Below are positions 53,377 to 63,729 of a DNA stretch of 64,000 nucleotides, piece after piece; positions within the stretch are counted from its first letter, which is position 1; every line of letters starts with the position of its first letter. The DNA is from Clostridiales bacterium (GTDB lineage Bacteria > Bacillota > Clostridia > Christensenellales > Aristaeellaceae): NCBI GenBank assembly GCA_015056325.1, contig SVGL01000002.1:62001-126000 (forward strand), in the 5' to 3' direction. The position numbers and the translations under genes were made by a program. The notes below the pieces were generated by a model. The model did no database searches. It was not told the DNA's origin and worked only from the letters and a program-made list of their open reading frames with translations.

Positions 53377-54975
53377 TTACTTCATCTCCGCAACAGCGGC
53401 AGCCTCAGCGCTCAGCGCCTGCTGGAACTTGGCGGTGTAGGCGTCCAGGCCGGCAGCATCCTCCGCGTCGGGAGCGATGGTGGAGCCGGCAGCGTTCGCG
53501 AACACGTAGTTGTTCAGGTACTGCTCCAGGGTCTCGCCGCGCTTGCCGTTGACGCGGTAGGCGGCCAGCAAAGCCATGCCCCAGGGTCCGCCCTCGCCCG
53601 CGGTCTCCATGACGGAGATGGGGGTCTTGAGCGCTGCAGCCAGGATCTTCTGGCCCACGCCGGGGGTCTTGAAGTAGCCGCCGTGGCCCAGCAGGGAGTC
53701 GATCTGCACGTTCTCGTCCACGAGAATGTCCATTCCGATCTTGAGGCTGGTCATCGCGCCGGCAACGAGGGAACGGGCAAAGTTCTGGAAGGTCAGCTTC
53801 GCGTCGGGCATACGGACCATCATGGGACGGCCCTCGTCCAGGCCCACCACGGGCTCGCCGGAGAACAGGGGCACGTTCACCACGCCGCCGCAGTCCTTTT
53901 CGCCGCACAGGGCAGCGTTGAACAGGCCCACGTAGATGTCATTCATGGAGATGTTCAGGCCACAGGCGTCAACAAAGCCCTTGAGCATGCCCGCCCAGGC
54001 GTTGATGTCGGAGGTGCAGTTGTTGCAGTGCACCATGGCGACGGGCTTGCCGGTGGGGGTGGTGACCATGTCGATCTCGGGGTAGACCTTGGAGAGCATT
54101 TTCTCCAGGACGATCATCGCGAACACGGAGGTACCGGCGGACACATTGCCCGTGCGGACGGCCACGGCGTTGGTGGCGGCCATGCCGGTGCCGGCGTCGC
54201 CCTCGGGGGGAGCCATCAGGGCGCCGGCTTCCAGCTTGCCGGTGGGATCGAGGAGCTTCGCGCCCTCGGCGGTCATGACGCCCGCGTCATCGCCCGCGCA
54301 CTGGACCTCCGGCAGGATGCCGCGCAGCTTCCACTCGTAGCCCTTCACGGCAGCGAGGGAATCTACCAGGTCAATCATCTTCTGGTCATAGTCGCACTTG
54401 TCGCTGTCGATGGGGAACATGCCGCTGGCCTCGCCCACGCCCAGCACCTTCTTGCCGGAGAGCTTCCAGTGCACATAGCCGGCCAGGGTGGTCAGGTGGT
54501 CGATATTCTTGACGTGCGCTTCACCGTTCAGCATCGCCTGATACAGGTGGGCGATGGACCAGCGCTGGGGGATATTGAAGCCCAGCAGGTCGGTCAGCTC
54601 TGCGGCAGCCTCGCCGGTCATGGTGTTGCGCCAGGTGCGGAACTCCGCCAGCTGCTGGCCGTCCTTGCCGAAGGGCAGGTAGCCGTGCATCATCGCGGAC
54701 ACGCCAAAGGCAGCGAGCTTCACCAGCTCGACACCGTACTTGTCCTTCACGTCGGCGACCATGTTGGCGTAGGCGTCCTGGATACCGGCCCACACGTCAT
54801 CCAGATGGTAGGTCCACACGCCGTTTTCCAGGCGATTCTCCCAGGTGTGGTCGCCAGAGGCGATGGGGGAGTGATCCTCGCCGATCAGCACGGCCTTGAT
54901 ACGGGTGGAGCCCAGCTCAATGCCCAGCACGGCCTTGCCCGCGCTGATGAGATTCGCAATCGCTTCCATATTCAT
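53377..54975 (-). CDS. FGGY-family carbohydrate kinase (ribulokinase-like)
   Basis: VLGIELGSTRIKAVLI, FGVSAMMHGYLPF, GNVSAGTSVFAMI; adjacent araD. Confidence 0.88.
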   Translation of the reverse strand: MNMEAIANLISAGKAVLGIELGSTRIKAVLIGEDHSPIASGDHTWENRLENGVWTYHLDDVWAGIQDAYANMVADVKDKYGVELVKLAAFGVSAMMHGYLPFGKDGQQLAEFRTWRNTMTGEAAAELTDLLGFNIPQRWSIAHLYQAMLNGEAHVKNIDHLTTLAGYVHWKLSGKKVLGVGEASGMFPIDSDKCDYDQKMIDLVDSLAAVKGYEWKLRGILPEVQCAGDDAGVMTAEGAKLLDPTGKLEAGALMAPPEGDAGTGMAATNAVAVRTGNVSAGTSVFAMIVLEKMLSKVYPEIDMVTTPTGKPVAMVHCNNCTSDINAWAGMLKGFVDACGLNISMNDIYVGLFNAALCGEKDCGGVVNVPLFSGEPVVGLDEGRPMMVRMPDAKLTFQNFARSLVAGAMTSLKIGMDILVDENVQIDSLLGHGGYFKTPGVGQKILAAALKTPISVMETAGEGGPWGMALLAAYRVNGKRGETLEQYLNNYVFANAAGSTIAPDAEDAAGLDAYTAKFQQALSAEAAAVAEMK

Positions 54976-55131
54976 GAATGGGTTGCCTCCTCAAATGTAT
55001 ATTTTGACTTTGCAAACTGCTATCGGGCAAAATGGATTTGCCTTTCCATTTATTATAGCATGAACGATGACGCTTGTCCACACAGAAAATGCGCTTGCAA
55101 TCGGCTGTGGATTCCTTTACAATAGAGGCAA

Positions 55132-55998
55132 ATGAAGCGATTTGGGGAGGGAGCCGCCGTGAGGGTCAGCAGGCATGTGTGTTTCAGAGTTAGATTGCAT
55201 CCTGCGATGGCGCAGCACGTATTGCGCAGCGACATTGCCTTCGAGCAGGTGGATGACTCGGATTTCATCGTATTTGACATTTTCGAGGACGATCCTCACT
55301 GGCCGTCCATTCAGGCATTGCTGGAGGCGGACGGCGACCACGCGATTCCCACCACAGTTTTCACAAAGCAGGAATTGAAGGAAGCCGAATGGCTGCGTGT
55401 CCGCAGCAAGTGGCACAATGGCTATCCCCAGCCGGAGAGCGCCTTTGGCTACCGGGAGCTCACCTATGACCCTACCCATTACTGCCGGGAATGCGGCGCA
55501 GGCCTCGTGCAAAAGGACTCCTTCCGGCTGACGAAAGCCCCCAAATGGGGCACGCGGCACTTCTTCTCCCTCAACTGGGTATTCGACGAGCTGTTCGTGG
55601 ATGACACCGCCCGCAGCATCCTGGAGAGCAGCGGCCTGACCGGCTTCCGCTTCCTGCCTGCGAAGAACAAGCGCGGCACGGAGGAGCTCCCCGGCGTGCA
55701 CCAGCTCTTCGTCGAGACGGAAACGAAGCCCGGCGTCGTCACCGGCGGCAGGGACATAGATGAAGTCTACACCTGCGCCGCCTGCGGGCGGACGAAATGC
55801 CACCCCACCGGCATCGGCATGCACGTTTTCCGCTGGGAGGCCCTCGACGGTATGCCCGACATCTGCCGCACCCACGAAGACTGGGGCTGGGGCAAGGGCG
55901 CAGACTGGCTACTCCTCATCTCCCAGCGTATGTACCGCCTGATCGTGGATAACCATTTGGAACGCTGTCTGGTATTTGCGCCGATTCAACTCATCTGA
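55132..55998 (+). CDS. Double-CXXCG motif-like hypothetical protein
   Basis: CRECGAG and CAACGRTKC; C-terminal LLISQRMYRLIVDNHLERCLVFAPI. Confidence 0.55.
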   Translation: MKRFGEGAAVRVSRHVCFRVRLHPAMAQHVLRSDIAFEQVDDSDFIVFDIFEDDPHWPSIQALLEADGDHAIPTTVFTKQELKEAEWLRVRSKWHNGYPQPESAFGYRELTYDPTHYCRECGAGLVQKDSFRLTKAPKWGTRHFFSLNWVFDELFVDDTARSILESSGLTGFRFLPAKNKRGTEELPGVHQLFVETETKPGVVTGGRDIDEVYTCAACGRTKCHPTGIGMHVFRWEALDGMPDICRTHEDWGWGKGADWLLLISQRMYRLIVDNHLERCLVFAPIQLI

Positions 55999-56013
55999 CA
56001 AGGAGGTCCCCAT

Positions 56014-57393
56014 ATGCAGCAGCTTGAACACGTCCGTTTCCCCGAGGAAGCCGGCATTTCCTCCCAGGGCATCCTGAATTACATCGCCGCCCGCGAAGCC
56101 GCCGGCCTGGAGCACCACGCCATCTGGGTGCTGCGCCACGGCAAGGTCGCCGCGAAGCTGGCCTGGGCGCCCTATGACGATCACACGCCCCATATGCTCT
56201 TCTCACTGTCGAAGTCCTTCTGCTCGGCGGCGGCGGGCTTTGCGGTGCAGGAGGGCCTGCTCAACTGGGACAGCCGCCTCATCGACGTGCTGCCGGAGAT
56301 CTTCCCGGAGGCGCCGGAAGAGCGCCTAACCCGCATCACTCTCCACCACCTGCTGACCATGGGCAGCGGCCTGAAGCCCGAGTCCGACGGCGGCCGCGAA
56401 GGCCCCGACTGGGCGCGCCGAGTCATCGAATGCGGCTGCGATCACGAACCCGGCATCCACTTCCACTACAACAGCATGAACACCTACCTGGTCTCCTGCA
56501 TGGTGCAGAAGGTGACAGGAATGACCGTCCGCGATTACCTCATCCCCCGCCTGTTTGAGCCCCTGGGCATGATGAACGCCGATGGCACCGCACCCGATTG
56601 GGACTCTTCCCCCGACGGCATCAACGTCGGCGGCTGGGGTTTGTACCTCAGCTGTGAGCAGATCGCACCCTTCGGTCAGTGCCTGCTGCAAAAGGGCGTG
56701 TGGGGCGGAAAGCAGATCCTCCCCCGCGAGTGGCTCGACCGCGCCACCACCGCCCAGATCGACAACGGCAACGGCGATCATCCCCACGATCACGACTGGA
56801 ACATGGGCTACGGCTACCAGTTCTGGATGTGCAAGACCGACCATGCACCGGGGCAAAAGCCCCGCTTCCGCGGCGACGGCATGTTCAGCCAGTTCTGCAT
56901 CGTGGATGAAAAGCGGGACATGGTCATCGCCTGCGTCTCCGGCGTGCCGGACATCGGCAAGGCCCTTGACCTGATTTACACCCACCTCCTCGCTGCGGCG
57001 GACATGGCTCCCGCCGATGAAGCCACCCAGGCGGAGCTGCAGCAGAAGCTGGCAACCCTCGCCTACCCCTGGCCGGCACATGACGGCAGCGCCCTCCCCG
57101 TGGGGGTATACGTCCCCGAGGGAGACATCCCGGTGTTGACCATCGAGGCGGATCGCGTGACGCTGCCCCTGGACGATCGCAGGACCTGCCTGTTTTACGC
57201 CGGACGGGTCGAGGAGGCTGGCGGCGTGATGAGCTGCTGCGGCATGCAGGGCAACGAGCTCCGCATGCTGGCCCGTATGCTGAACGCTCCCTTAGCCCTG
57301 GACATCACTGTCCGCTTTGACAGCGATACGGACGAGCTCACCCTGGGCGGCGTAGGGCCGAAGACGGAGACCTACAAGCTGACGAAAAAGTGA
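56014..57393 (+). CDS. Serine hydrolase, beta-lactamase/class C family
   Basis: FSLSKSFCSAAAGFAVQEG (SxxK), LHHLLTMGSGL, YNSMNTYL (YxN-like). Confidence 0.9.
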   Translation: MQQLEHVRFPEEAGISSQGILNYIAAREAAGLEHHAIWVLRHGKVAAKLAWAPYDDHTPHMLFSLSKSFCSAAAGFAVQEGLLNWDSRLIDVLPEIFPEAPEERLTRITLHHLLTMGSGLKPESDGGREGPDWARRVIECGCDHEPGIHFHYNSMNTYLVSCMVQKVTGMTVRDYLIPRLFEPLGMMNADGTAPDWDSSPDGINVGGWGLYLSCEQIAPFGQCLLQKGVWGGKQILPREWLDRATTAQIDNGNGDHPHDHDWNMGYGYQFWMCKTDHAPGQKPRFRGDGMFSQFCIVDEKRDMVIACVSGVPDIGKALDLIYTHLLAAADMAPADEATQAELQQKLATLAYPWPAHDGSALPVGVYVPEGDIPVLTIEADRVTLPLDDRRTCLFYAGRVEEAGGVMSCCGMQGNELRMLARMLNAPLALDITVRFDSDTDELTLGGVGPKTETYKLTKK

Positions 57394-57463
57394 CTCCCTC
57401 ATTCTGCGAGCAAACTCGCAGACAGCTCCTGCCACCCGGACTTCGGACTCGAGGAGGGAGCCT
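57393..57463. repeat. Degenerate CTCCCTCA palindromic repeat abutting the stop codon
   Basis: ACTCCCTCATTCTGCGAGcaaaCTCGCAGACAGCTCC...GGAGGGAGCC. Confidence 0.7.
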
Positions 57464-57516
57464 ATGCAAGGAAGGCGTCTCCTGCCGCCTCAATCCAAAT
57501 GAAAGAAGCGATCCCT

Positions 57517-59238
57517 ATGAAGAAGCTTATCTCCCTGCTGCTCATCCTGTGCATGCTCCCTGTATATGCCTTTGCTGCCGGTGAATCCATGCCCTACATT
57601 ACCCCTCCATCCAGCAGCACGCAGCCCTCGCAGCCTGCACAGCCCACCCATACCCATACACCGCTGCCCACTTCCACGCAGCTGCCCGCACGCACTGCAC
57701 AGCCTGCGGCAACACAGCAGCCTTCGCAAGCATCACAGCGTCCGCACATTGATCAGCCCCTCACCCAGCGCGCCCCTGTCCGCACCTCCCAGCCGGACAG
57801 CTACAACTGGTACGAGATCTTCGTGTGGTCCTATCAGGACTCCGACGGCGACGGCATCGGCGATTTCAATGGCGTCCGCCAGCGGCTGGATTACATCGCC
57901 GACATGGGCTATACCGGTATCTGGTTCATGCCCATCATGCCCAGCCCCTCCTATCATAAGTACGACGTGACCGACTACAAGGCCGTCGATCCCCAGTACG
58001 GCACAATGGAGGACTTCCGCGCGCTGGTCAGCGAGTGCCACGAAAAGGGCATCCGCGTGATCATCGACCTGCCGGTGAACCACACCTCCACCCGGCACCC
58101 CTGGTTCCTCAGTGCGGTGGAGTCCATCCAGAAGCGCAAGTTCGACAGCCCCTACCTGGATTACTACTGCTTCACCGAGACCCCCAGCGGCAACAAGTAC
58201 GTCAAGGTCAGCGGCTCCTCCTGGCACTACGAGGAGCAGTTCGCCGGCGGCAACATGCCCGACCTGAACCTGCATAGCGAGGCGGTGCTGGCGGAGATCC
58301 GCGATATCATCTCCTTCTGGCTGACGGATGTGGACGTGGACGGTTTCCGCCTGGACGCGGTGACCTCCTTCCACGCGGCGGACGTAGCGGAGAACGTCGC
58401 TACCCTGGATAAGATCAAGGCCATGTGCGAGGAACTGAAACCCGGCTCCTACGTCGTGGGCGAGGCCTGGGTGGGCCAGAGCGCGCTGGCGGAGTACTGG
58501 CAGTCCACCGTGGACAGCTTCTTCCTGTTCCCGTCGTCCCAGGCAGAGGGCTTCATCGTGAAGTCCGTGCTTGGCCGCAGCCCTGACGCCACCAAGTACG
58601 TCAAGGGCCTCGAGACTGCCCTGTCCCTGCTGCCGGAGGGCCGCGTGCTGGCGCCCTTCCTGTGCAACCACGATACCGGCCGCTCCATCGGCCTTCTGCA
58701 GGCGCGCACGCTCCCCGAGCGCGCCAAGTTCGCCCAGGGTCTGCTGGGCATGATGCCGGGCAATGTCTTCACCTACTACGGCGACGAGATCGGCATGGTC
58801 GGCGCGGGCGACGACCCCAACAAGCGCCTGGCCATGTACTGGAACGACGGCGACATGACCACCCAGCCCCCCGGCGTGACCAAGATCGAATATGCCTACC
58901 CCTGCGTGGACGACCAGCTGGCCGATCCCGGCAGCCTGCTGAACTACTGCAAGGCGGTCAACCACGCCCGCCTGCGCAGCCCGCTGATCGCCCGCGGCTT
59001 GAACACCACGCTGTACTCGGACAAGAACGTGGTGCTGATGAAGCGCGAGCTGGACGGCGAATGCTGCTATATCGCCATCAACTTCGCCAAGTCCGCAGCG
59101 AACACGGTGGAAATCTCTGCGACAGGGCTGACCATCGTCTCCGATCTGGTCGCGCTGGATGGGAATGCGACTCTGGCTGAGAATGACGGCGTGACCACCG
59201 TGACCCTGCCGCCGTATGGGATTGCAGTGATTGAGTGA
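57517..59238 (+). CDS. Secreted alpha-amylase family glycoside hydrolase (GH13)
   Basis: Signal peptide, Pro/Thr/Gln linker, DSDGDGIGDFNGVRQRLDYI, DLPVNHTS, DGFRLDAV, FLCNHDTGR. Confidence 0.93.
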   Translation: MKKLISLLLILCMLPVYAFAAGESMPYITPPSSSTQPSQPAQPTHTHTPLPTSTQLPARTAQPAATQQPSQASQRPHIDQPLTQRAPVRTSQPDSYNWYEIFVWSYQDSDGDGIGDFNGVRQRLDYIADMGYTGIWFMPIMPSPSYHKYDVTDYKAVDPQYGTMEDFRALVSECHEKGIRVIIDLPVNHTSTRHPWFLSAVESIQKRKFDSPYLDYYCFTETPSGNKYVKVSGSSWHYEEQFAGGNMPDLNLHSEAVLAEIRDIISFWLTDVDVDGFRLDAVTSFHAADVAENVATLDKIKAMCEELKPGSYVVGEAWVGQSALAEYWQSTVDSFFLFPSSQAEGFIVKSVLGRSPDATKYVKGLETALSLLPEGRVLAPFLCNHDTGRSIGLLQARTLPERAKFAQGLLGMMPGNVFTYYGDEIGMVGAGDDPNKRLAMYWNDGDMTTQPPGVTKIEYAYPCVDDQLADPGSLLNYCKAVNHARLRSPLIARGLNTTLYSDKNVVLMKRELDGECCYIAINFAKSAANTVEISATGLTIVSDLVALDGNATLAENDGVTTVTLPPYGIAVIE

Positions 59239-59318
59239 TCTCACCGGCGGCACGAAAAGGGTCGAAGACCCCCGGCATACGGCATCGTGGTGCTGGAGTA
59301 ACGAAAGTGGAGATGCAA

Positions 59319-60296
59319 ATGGAAAAAGTATTCGCTACCTTTCTTGTCATCGGCATCTTATATCTGATAATCCGCGCGGTAAACCGTTATCGTGCAGGTG
59401 CACCCAAGCGCCAGGAGAAGGCTCGCAAGCGCGTGCTGGAGGAAAAACCGGACGCAGCAGGCGATGAGCTGGATTACCTGAGCGAAAAGCAGCGGCTGAA
59501 GCAGAGCTGTCTGCATTTTTTGCCGGGATTGATCGTTTCGCTCCTGCTCGCTGCGCCGTACCTGTACCTGAACGTCGGCGAAGGCGTCGCCCACAGGGCG
59601 CAAGTTCCGCCTGTGGCTTTGACATTGTTGGATTTTTCCGGCACTTTCACAATATGGGGGACAATCATTTTCGGCTTTCTGATTCTCCGGGCGTTGGTGC
59701 GTTCTGTCCGATTGACCCGCGATTACCAGCGCTTCCTCGTAAGCTCCATGAAGCCAGAGCCTTTGACGGCCATGCGTTCTCCCCTCGAAATGAGGGATGC
59801 GCTGCTCAAAGCATGTAAACAGGAATATGGGCCAAAGCCCATCTGGCTTTTCTTCGCTGCACCCTGGACGCTTTTCGGGCTGGGCTTTGGGTTGGCTGCG
59901 ATCTACTCTCCGGAGTCACTCAGCGGAAATCTTCCCCCGTGGGCCGCTGTTTCTATGTGCTTCTCCGTAGGCGCGGTTTTCCTCTGGCTTGCTTTCAGAA
60001 AAATGGGGATTATCTGGCGCGTTCGGCAGAATAAGTATGTCCCTTTGCAGGCGGTGTGCACTGCAACGCACCATGAAAAGAAGAAAACAACCCGTTACAG
60101 CGACTTCTCTGTAAGCACATATACCGTAACCACCATGAGTTTCTCTGCTGGCAGCAGCACCTATACGGTGACCTCATACAGGGCAATCCTGGATATTGAA
60201 GTCGACAGGATCTATGCACTGTACTTCTTTGGCAAAGAGGGGCACATCAGTGCCATCTGCGACGAGGAACAAAACAAAGTCCTCTTCATTCGATAA
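59319..60296 (+). CDS. Hypothetical multi-pass membrane protein
   Basis: Long ORF with three or four hydrophobic segments; RBS-like GGAG upstream. Confidence 0.65.
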   Translation: MEKVFATFLVIGILYLIIRAVNRYRAGAPKRQEKARKRVLEEKPDAAGDELDYLSEKQRLKQSCLHFLPGLIVSLLLAAPYLYLNVGEGVAHRAQVPPVALTLLDFSGTFTIWGTIIFGFLILRALVRSVRLTRDYQRFLVSSMKPEPLTAMRSPLEMRDALLKACKQEYGPKPIWLFFAAPWTLFGLGFGLAAIYSPESLSGNLPPWAAVSMCFSVGAVFLWLAFRKMGIIWRVRQNKYVPLQAVCTATHHEKKKTTRYSDFSVSTYTVTTMSFSAGSSTYTVTSYRAILDIEVDRIYALYFFGKEGHISAICDEEQNKVLFIR

Positions 60297-60313
60297 CATG
60301 CCAGGAGGCCCCC

Positions 60314-60985
60314 ATGAACACCAAACTCTTCCTCTCCGCCATCTTAAAATTCGCGCTGGGCGTCGTGCTGATCGGCGCGCTGCTCTTCCTGCCCGCAGGG
60401 ACGATCACCTACCCCCAGGGCTGGCTGCTGATGGGCATCCTGTTCATCCCCATGTTCCTGGCCGGGCTGGTCATGATGGCCAAGAACCCTGCCCTGCTGC
60501 AAAGCCGCCTGAACGCCAGGGAAAAGCAGCGCGAGCAGTCCCTGGTGGTAAAGCTCAGCGGGCTGATGTTCCTCGTCGGGTTCATCCTGGCAGGATTGAG
60601 CTACCGCTTCGGCTGGTGGATGCTGCCCCGGTGGGTGAGCATCCTGGGCGCGGTGCTGTTTCTCCTGAGCTACGCCCTGTACGCGGAGGTACTGCGGGAG
60701 AACACCTGGCTTTCCCGCACGATTGAGGTGCAGGAGGGACAGCAGGTGGTGTCCACCGGGCTGTACGGGATTGTCCGCCACCCGATGTACATGGCGACGC
60801 TGGTGCTCTTCCTGTCCATGCCGCTGGTGCTGGGCTCGGCGCTCAGCTTCGTGGTGTTTCTGGCGTACCCCGCCATCATCGTCAAGCGGCTGCTGAATGA
60901 GGAGGAAGTCCTCTCCCGCGAGCTGCCCGGCTACACCGAGTACATGCACAAGGTGAAGTGGCACCTGATCCCCTTCATCTGGTAA
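60314..60985 (+). CDS. Isoprenylcysteine carboxylmethyltransferase-like membrane protein
   Basis: STGLYGIVRHPMYMATLVLFLSMPLVLGS...RLLNEEEVLSRELPGYTEYMHKVKWHLIPFIW. Confidence 0.88.
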   Translation: MNTKLFLSAILKFALGVVLIGALLFLPAGTITYPQGWLLMGILFIPMFLAGLVMMAKNPALLQSRLNAREKQREQSLVVKLSGLMFLVGFILAGLSYRFGWWMLPRWVSILGAVLFLLSYALYAEVLRENTWLSRTIEVQEGQQVVSTGLYGIVRHPMYMATLVLFLSMPLVLGSALSFVVFLAYPAIIVKRLLNEEEVLSRELPGYTEYMHKVKWHLIPFIW

Positions 60986-60994
60986 GGAGGGCGT

Positions 60995-61063
60995 ATGTAC
61001 CCCAAGCCCGGCGACATCAACATGTACAATCAGGTGGAGTGGACAGACTTCACCCTGGAGTAA
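60995..61063 (+). CDS. 22-aa micro-ORF of unknown status
   Basis: MYPKPGDINMYNQVEWTDFTLE* preceded by AAGGAGGGCGT. Confidence 0.3.
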   Translation: MYPKPGDINMYNQVEWTDFTLE

Positions 61064-61066
61064 GCT

Positions 61067-61576
61067 ATGATCACATTGCGCCCCATGCAAGCCACGCAGG
61101 CGGATTACCTGCACATGCAGCACTGGTTCCATGAGCCGGAGCTGCAGCAGTGGGTCTGGTGCGACGAACAGGGCGAACCGCCGGTCTCCATCGCCCGCAT
61201 TGCCGAAAAATACGGTCCCCGCGCTGCCCATCCCACGGACGTTTTCCCCTATTTCATCCTGAAGGACGGAGCGCCCATCGGCTTCCTCCAGTACTACATC
61301 CACAGCGAGGAAACCATCGGCCTGGATATGTGGATCGGCGTCCCCGCCGAGCGCAACCGCGGCTGCGGCTCCGAGGCGCTGCGGCAGATGGTAGACATCA
61401 TCCATCGGAAACACCCATCCATCCGCGAGCTGTTCATCGACCCGGATATCAGAAATGCGAGGGCCGTCCGCTGCTACGAGAAAGCCGGTTTCCGCCGCGA
61501 AGACCTGTACACCGACGAAGAAGGCGACATCTGCCTGCTGATGAAAATTCATTTTGACAAGGAGGCACTCCCATGA
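61067..61576 (+). CDS. GNAT acetyltransferase, AAC(6')-like
   Basis: LHMQHWFHEPELQQWVW, GLDMWIGVPAERNRGCGSEAL, DPDIRNARAVRCYEKAGFR. Confidence 0.82.
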   Translation: MITLRPMQATQADYLHMQHWFHEPELQQWVWCDEQGEPPVSIARIAEKYGPRAAHPTDVFPYFILKDGAPIGFLQYYIHSEETIGLDMWIGVPAERNRGCGSEALRQMVDIIHRKHPSIRELFIDPDIRNARAVRCYEKAGFRREDLYTDEEGDICLLMKIHFDKEALP

Positions 61577-63498
61577 AGCACCTCATCCCCCTGCTGCTCT
61601 GTCTGCTGCTGATGATCCCCGCAGCCATGGCAGAGGAACCCGCCGCTTCCCTGTACATCAAGGCCATCCCCGACCTCGCCGAGGACTTCGCCCTGGGCAT
61701 GGACGTGTCCAGCGTCCTGGCCCTGGAGGCCGCCGGCGTGAAGTACTACGACCACGACGGCAACGAGCGCGACCTGTTTGACATCCTGGCCGAGAACGGC
61801 GTGAACTACATCCGCGTGCGCGTGTGGAACGATCCCTTCGACACAAACGGCAACGGCTACGGCGGCGGCAACTGCGACATCCGCACCGCCGTGGAAATCG
61901 GTCAGCGCGCCACCGCCCACGGCATGAAGCTGCTGGTGGACTTCCACTACTCCGACTTCTGGGCGGACCCGGCCAAGCAGATGCTGCCCAAGGCCTGGAA
62001 GGGCAAGCGCACCAGCGCCAAGGTCAGCCTTCTCAAGGAGTATACCGCTGACTGCCTCACCCAGCTCAAAGAAGCCGGCGTGGACGTGGGCATGGTACAG
62101 CTGGGCAATGAGACCAACAACGGCATGGCCGGCGAAAAGAGCTTCACGAACATGGCCAAGCTTATGTCCGTGGGTGCAGAGGCTGTGCGGGATATCTACC
62201 CCGGGGCGCTGATCGCCGTGCACTTCGCCAACCCGGAGAACGCGGACAACTACTACGGCTACGCACGAAAGCTCGCGGAAAACAGCGTAGACTATGACGT
62301 GTTTGCCTCCAGCTACTACCCCTACTGGCACGGCACGCTGGACAATTTGAAGACTGTGCTGGGCACCATCGCCTCTGAGTACGGCAAGAAGGTCATGGTG
62401 GCGGAGACCTCCTACGCCTACACCATCGAGGACGGCGACTTCTCCGGCAACACCATCGGCGAGGGCGGCGCATACTTGAAGCCCTACCCCTTCACCCTCC
62501 AGGGCCAGGCGAATAACCTCACGGATGTCATCCGGGCCATGCATGACATCGGCGGCATCGGCGTTTTCTACTGGGAGGGCGCGTGGGTGCCCGTGCCCGG
62601 CGGCAGCTGGGAGGCCAACTCCGCCCTGTGGGAGCAGCACGGCGCCGGCTGGGCTTCCTCCTACGCCGCGGAGTATGATTCCCAGGACGCGGGCAAGTAC
62701 TACGGCGGCTGCGCCTGCGACAACCAGGCCCTGTTTGATTTTTCCGGCAAGGCTCTGGAAAGCCTCAAGGTATTCAAGCTCATCCGCCAAGGCAATGACG
62801 TGCCTGTCACCGTGGATGCGCTGGACGACGTGACCCTCATGATCGACCTGACGGCGGAAATCGTGCTGCCGGACACCGTCAACGCGGTCATGTCCGACAA
62901 CACACGGCAGGCTGTGCCCGTGGAATGGGAGCCCTACGACGCCCAGGCCATGAAGGACGGCGGCGTGAAGACCTACACCATCAAGGGCATGGCCGGCGGC
63001 ATGGAGGCCACCTGCCAGGTCGCGATGATCGAGTACAACCACCTGCAGAACTGGTCCTTCGAGGATGCAGACAAGGGTGAGTGGGTCGCCAATAACCTGG
63101 GCGGCTGCGAGCAGCTCTACATCGAGGAGAAGAAGACGGACTCCGTCACCGGCGAGAAGCACTATCACTTCTACTCCGCCCAGGCGGGCACAGTGGAATT
63201 CACCCTGGAGCAGACCGTCGAAGGCCTCCCCGCCGGCACCTATCGCTACGAGATCGCCATCATGGGCGGCGACGGCGGCACCGTGGACATCTACACCTAC
63301 GTCAAGGTGAACGGCGTGGAAGTCGCCCGCACCCCCTCCACCATCACCTCCTACAACGTGTGGGACAAGCCTCTGATTGAAGGTATCCAGGTGCAGGACG
63401 GCGACATGGTCACCGTAGGCGTGTACGTCAAGTGCTCCGGCAGCGGCAACGGCGCCTGGGGCAAGATCGACGATGCGAAACTGAACGCCAGTCGCTAA
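61573..63498 (+). CDS. Secreted arabinogalactan endo-beta-1,4-galactanase (GH53) with C-terminal beta-sandwich-like region
   Basis: LGMDVSSVLALEAAGVKYYDHDG, VNYIRVRVWNDPFD, MVQLGNETNNGMAG, VMVAETSYAYT. Confidence 0.93.
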   Translation: MKHLIPLLLCLLLMIPAAMAEEPAASLYIKAIPDLAEDFALGMDVSSVLALEAAGVKYYDHDGNERDLFDILAENGVNYIRVRVWNDPFDTNGNGYGGGNCDIRTAVEIGQRATAHGMKLLVDFHYSDFWADPAKQMLPKAWKGKRTSAKVSLLKEYTADCLTQLKEAGVDVGMVQLGNETNNGMAGEKSFTNMAKLMSVGAEAVRDIYPGALIAVHFANPENADNYYGYARKLAENSVDYDVFASSYYPYWHGTLDNLKTVLGTIASEYGKKVMVAETSYAYTIEDGDFSGNTIGEGGAYLKPYPFTLQGQANNLTDVIRAMHDIGGIGVFYWEGAWVPVPGGSWEANSALWEQHGAGWASSYAAEYDSQDAGKYYGGCACDNQALFDFSGKALESLKVFKLIRQGNDVPVTVDALDDVTLMIDLTAEIVLPDTVNAVMSDNTRQAVPVEWEPYDAQAMKDGGVKTYTIKGMAGGMEATCQVAMIEYNHLQNWSFEDADKGEWVANNLGGCEQLYIEEKKTDSVTGEKHYHFYSAQAGTVEFTLEQTVEGLPAGTYRYEIAIMGGDGGTVDIYTYVKVNGVEVARTPSTITSYNVWDKPLIEGIQVQDGDMVTVGVYVKCSGSGNGAWGKIDDAKLNASR

Positions 63499-63608
63499 GG
63501 ATGGTTTGCAGGCCGTAAAAAGGTTGCAAGCCAAGGCGACAAAACTGCACCGAGGGCGTTTATACAGAAGTAAATAACCGACTTTGCAGCCGCAGTCATC
63601 ACAGGAAG

Positions 63609-63643
63609 CAAAAAGTCCGGCTCCCAAGCCGGACTTTTTGTTG
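63609..63643 (+). terminator. Rho-independent terminator
   Basis: AAAAAGTCCGGCTcccAAGCCGGACTTTTTGTTG. Confidence 0.85.
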
Positions 63644-63729
63644 TATACAAGCAGGACTCTAAAACGGGTTCTTCTCCATAGATGCAATTCACGGTACAAA
63701 TCAGTCGTGAAAAATACTACAAAAATTTC

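Noticed and set aside
53248-55125. 625-aa ORF opposite the FGGY kinase
   Set aside because: Antisense shadow; the opposite strand has a complete kinase.
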